Positions 6,935-8,429 of a DNA stretch of 8,429 nt are shown here, piece after piece (the first letter of the stretch is position 1; each line of letters opens with the position of its first letter). The DNA comes from an uncultured Lachnospiraceae bacterium (lineage in GTDB: Bacteria > Bacillota > Clostridia > Lachnospirales > Lachnospiraceae). The stretch lies in assembly GCA_910577445.1 (NCBI GenBank), contig CAJTMZ010000029.1:29436-37864 (forward strand), read 5' to 3'. The notes below the pieces were generated by a model. It did no database searches. It saw nothing but the letters and a program-made list of their open reading frames with translations, and was not told where the DNA came from. A program made the position numbers and the translations under genes.

Positions 6935-7002
6935 AAATAAAAAACCAAATTTTATAAATCAATCTCTCCTCAAGTTTAGATTAACTTACAAAATCTGGTT
7001 TT
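6935..7002 (-). terminator. Leader terminator controlled by the RAT element
   Basis: On the transcribed strand AAAACCAGATTTTGTAA (7002-6986) pairs over 17 bases, with two G-U pairs, with TTATAAAATTTGGTTTT (6957-6941). The loop region can extend the stem through AATCT and AGATT. The 3' arm runs into TTTTTTATTT (6944-6935), a good U-tract. The first six bases of the 5' arm (7002-6997) are also the last six of the RAT, so terminator and antiterminator exclude each other. It lies 50 bases before the licT start and should stop transcription unless the antiterminator protein is active. Confidence 0.93.
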
Positions 7003-7024
7003 GCCTGCCGTACAGTAACAACCC
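6997..7024 (-). promoter_or_regulatory. Ribonucleic antiterminator (RAT) of LicT/BglG type
   Basis: The transcribed strand shows the two conserved halves GGGTTGTTACTG and CAGGCAAAACC separated by five bases (TACGG). This fits the RAT recognised by LicT and BglG, in which GGATTGTTACTG and CAGGCAAAACC form an imperfect hairpin bound by a CAT-domain dimer. Two small differences are seen: GGG instead of GGA at the 5' end, and a centre one base shorter than in the E. coli bgl element as I recall it. The 3' end overlaps the terminator stem. The cognate protein is very probably encoded by the next gene. Confidence 0.93.
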
Positions 7025-7032
7025 GCATATTT

Positions 7033-7062
7033 ATTATGCCCATATCTTAACAATATTGACAA
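7033..7062 (-). promoter_or_regulatory. Possible second, overlapping promoter
   Basis: TTGTCA (7062-7057), an 18-base spacer and CATAAT (7038-7033) make an alternative promoter shifted about 11 bases downstream of the main one. Transcription would begin near 7026, almost at the 5' edge of the RAT. Sequence alone cannot decide which is used; both match the consensus at 10 of 12 positions. Confidence 0.45.
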
Positions 7063-7072
7063 CAATTGTCAA
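7044..7072 (-). promoter_or_regulatory. Predicted sigma-A promoter of the licT-pts-nagE operon
   Basis: On the minus strand a perfect TTGACA (7072-7067) is followed after 17 bases by TAAGAT (7049-7044). Transcription would start near 7037, giving a leader of about 150 bases that contains the RAT and the terminator. No cre-like site was seen around it, so direct CcpA repression is not evident. Confidence 0.68.
7056..7072. promoter_or_regulatory. Operator-like inverted repeat over the -35 box
   Basis: TTGACAATTGTTGTCAA is a 17-base inverted repeat with perfect 7-bp arms around a 3-base centre. It covers the -35 box of the main promoter and that of the alternative one. It could be a repressor site, or may simply reflect two -35 boxes. 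No candidate DNA-binding repressor is encoded in the window. Confidence 0.4.
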
Positions 7073-7082
7073 GCCCATTTAG

Positions 7083-7129
7083 AAAAAATACAACACTTTG
7101 TTTATAACCAACATTATAAACAAAGTGTT
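7083..7129 (-). terminator. Terminator of the sodium symporter gene
   Basis: A perfect 15-bp inverted repeat (AACACTTTGTTTATA at 7092-7106 and its complement at 7115-7129) with an 8-base loop lies 28 bases after the symporter stop. On the minus strand it is followed by GTA and six T residues (7088-7083). A run of T also follows on the plus strand (7128-7132), so it may act in both directions. It separates the symporter gene from the pts operon promoter. Confidence 0.85.
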
Positions 7130-7157
7130 TTTGTATACTATGCCTATTTGACGATTC

Positions 7158-8429
7158 TTACAGAAGTCCCTGTATAACCAGAAACAATATCAGCACCGGA
7201 AGCACGAAGGTCACATAAACGCGAATCCATCCGGGCATCTTTAATCCCTCTCCGGTATTCGCCTCCTTCAGATACCTGTCAAATCCCCATCCGTATCTGG
7301 TTACGCAGAAAAGCAGATAACACAGCGAGCCGATGGGCAGTATCAGATTGCTGACCACAAAATCCTCCAAATCAAGAATCGTGCTGCCCGCTCCTAACGG
7401 CTGAACGGCAGACCACAGATTATAGCCGAACACGCAGGGCAGCGACAATACCGTAATGGCTATCAGATTCACCAGACAGGATTTTTTTCTGCTCCAGTGG
7501 AACAAATCCATGCCGCAGGAAATGATATTTTCAAAAACCGCCAGAATGGTGGAAAATGCGGCAAACGTCATAAAGACAAAAAACAGCGTTCCCCAGATTC
7601 TGCCTGCGGCCATACTGTTAAACACGTTGGGCAGCGTGATAAAAATAAGCTGGGGTCCCATATCAGGACTGATGCCGAAAGCAAAGCAGCTCGGGAAAAT
7701 GATAAGACCCGAAACAAAGGCCACAAAGGTATCCAGAATGGCGATGTTTACCGACTCGCCCAAAAGGGTGCGCTTCTTGTCGATATAACTGCCGAATATC
7801 GCCATCGCCCCAATGCCCAGGCTTAAAGTGAAAAACGCCTGATTCATCGCCGCCGTAATCGTCTCTAATATCCCGACCTCCGCCATTCTCCCAAAATCAG
7901 GAAGCAGGTAGAATTTCAGTCCTTCCATTCCGCCTTCCAGCGTCATGCTGTGAACTGCCAGCACAATAATAATCAGAAGAAGAAGGCTCATCATAACTTT
8001 GGTGATTCGCTCAACGCCCTTCTGAAGGCCAAGGGAACAGATTAAAATGCCGGACACCACAATAATCACCATGGTAACCGTAAGAACCAGCGGACTTTCC
8101 AGCATACTCTGGAACATCCCCGCCACCTGCTCTTTATCCTTTCCCGTAAACTTTCCTGTCAGCATCTGGTAAAAATAGTACAGCATCCATCCCGCCACAG
8201 TGGTATAGAACATCATAAGGATATAGTTCCCCGCCATGCCCAGATACCCGTTTAGATGCCATTTCTGTCTGGGCTTTTCAAGCTCCGTAAAACTCTTTAT
8301 GATACTTTTACGGCTGGCACGTCCCACCGCAAATTCCATGGTCATAACCGGCACGCCCATGGCAATCAGGAAAAACAGGTAAAACAGTACAAATACCCCT
8401 CCGCCGTATAATCCCGTAATATAGGGAAA
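7158..8429 (-). CDS. Sodium-dependent transporter, SNF/NSS family (5' end missing)
   Basis: This family couples Na+ entry to uptake of amino acids or related small molecules across the cytoplasmic membrane. The frame stays open to the window edge, and the 423 visible residues start inside the family motif FPYITGLYGGGVF, which normally follows GNxWR in TM1. The gene therefore continues beyond the window, and the ATG at 8360 is internal. About ten membrane segments can be seen (for example GVFVLFYLFFLIAMGVPV, GNYILMMFYTTVAGWMLYYF and AAMNQAFFTLSLGIGAMAIF, the last containing the family motif FFTLSLGIG); with the missing TM1 this gives 11, as in bacterial members such as MhsT and Tyt1. MEFAVGRASRKS is the conserved loop after TM2. 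The C-terminus ends in a hydrophobic helix and QGLL. The substrate cannot be told. It has its own terminator and no evident link to amino sugar use. Confidence 0.93.
   Translation of the reverse strand, partial: FPYITGLYGGGVFVLFYLFFLIAMGVPVMTMEFAVGRASRKSIIKSFTELEKPRQKWHLNGYLGMAGNYILMMFYTTVAGWMLYYFYQMLTGKFTGKDKEQVAGMFQSMLESPLVLTVTMVIIVVSGILICSLGLQKGVERITKVMMSLLLLIIIVLAVHSMTLEGGMEGLKFYLLPDFGRMAEVGILETITAAMNQAFFTLSLGIGAMAIFGSYIDKKRTLLGESVNIAILDTFVAFVSGLIIFPSCFAFGISPDMGPQLIFITLPNVFNSMAAGRIWGTLFFVFMTFAAFSTILAVFENIISCGMDLFHWSRKKSCLVNLIAITVLSLPCVFGYNLWSAVQPLGAGSTILDLEDFVVSNLILPIGSLCYLLFCVTRYGWGFDRYLKEANTGEGLKMPGWIRVYVTFVLPVLILFLVIQGLL

Noticed and set aside
6886..7080. A cre (CcpA) site near the operon promoter
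   Set aside because: I looked for a TGNNANCGNTNNCA-like sequence with a central CG and did not find one; the palindrome at 7056-7072 does not fit that pattern.
7056..7084. A plus-strand promoter starting from TTGACA at 7056-7061, giving an antisense RNA to the symporter
   Set aside because: The -10 position (TTAGAA at 7079-7084) is weak and transcription would meet the terminator hairpin almost at once.
7158..8360. A complete symporter starting at the ATG at 8360
   Set aside because: The frame is open to the window edge and the upstream residues (FPYITGLYGGGVF) belong to the conserved TM1-TM2 region, so this Met is internal.

Overview
The window looks like a piece of a low-to-moderate GC Bacillota genome, most probably a gut-type Clostridia/Lachnospiraceae member. 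This is inferred from protein style, the strong AGGAGG-type ribosome binding sites, the LicT-type antiterminator and the Bacillota-type NagB; no rRNA or other taxonomic marker is present. Every gene lies on the minus strand, so transcription runs from high to low coordinates. No mobile element, CRISPR array, tRNA or rRNA was seen, and no stretch without a gene exceeds 270 bases.

In order of transcription: (1) 8429-7158 is the 3' part of a neurotransmitter:sodium symporter family (SNF/NSS) transporter gene, cut by the window edge and closed by a long AT-rich terminator hairpin at 7129-7083. (2) 7072-6935 is a control region: a promoter with a perfect TTGACA -35 box, then a ribonucleic antiterminator (RAT) of LicT/BglG type whose 3' end is shared with the 5' arm of a strong intrinsic terminator. 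(3) 6885-2105 is an operon that encodes a complete phosphotransferase relay: LicT-type antiterminator, EIIA (Crr-like), enzyme I (PtsI), HPr (PtsH) and an N-acetylglucosamine-type EIICB (NagE-like). (4) A terminator with a TTCG tetraloop follows nagE, and then a separate promoter (TTGCGG, 17 bases, TATAAT) drives (5) nagB and nagA, at 1949-1; the nagA stop codon is the first three bases of the window.

The genes form one pathway. EI takes phosphate from PEP and passes it to HPr, EIIA and the EIIB domain of the permease, which imports and phosphorylates GlcNAc. NagA deacetylates GlcNAc-6-P, and NagB converts glucosamine-6-P to fructose-6-P and ammonia. The antiterminator should read the phosphorylation state of the permease and open the terminator ahead of its own gene, so the relay probably controls its own synthesis.

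Two sequence details stand out. HPr has Arg at position 46, where the HPr kinase target Ser is found in most Bacillota HPr proteins. The antiterminator keeps both PRD1 histidines (H100, H159) but has Asn206 and Ser269 where the two PRD2 histidines that receive phosphate from HPr normally lie. Together they suggest a sugar-induced circuit cut off from HPr-based catabolite repression. I saw no cre-like site near the main promoter, which agrees with this. The gene families themselves are all well known; any novelty is in the control logic.
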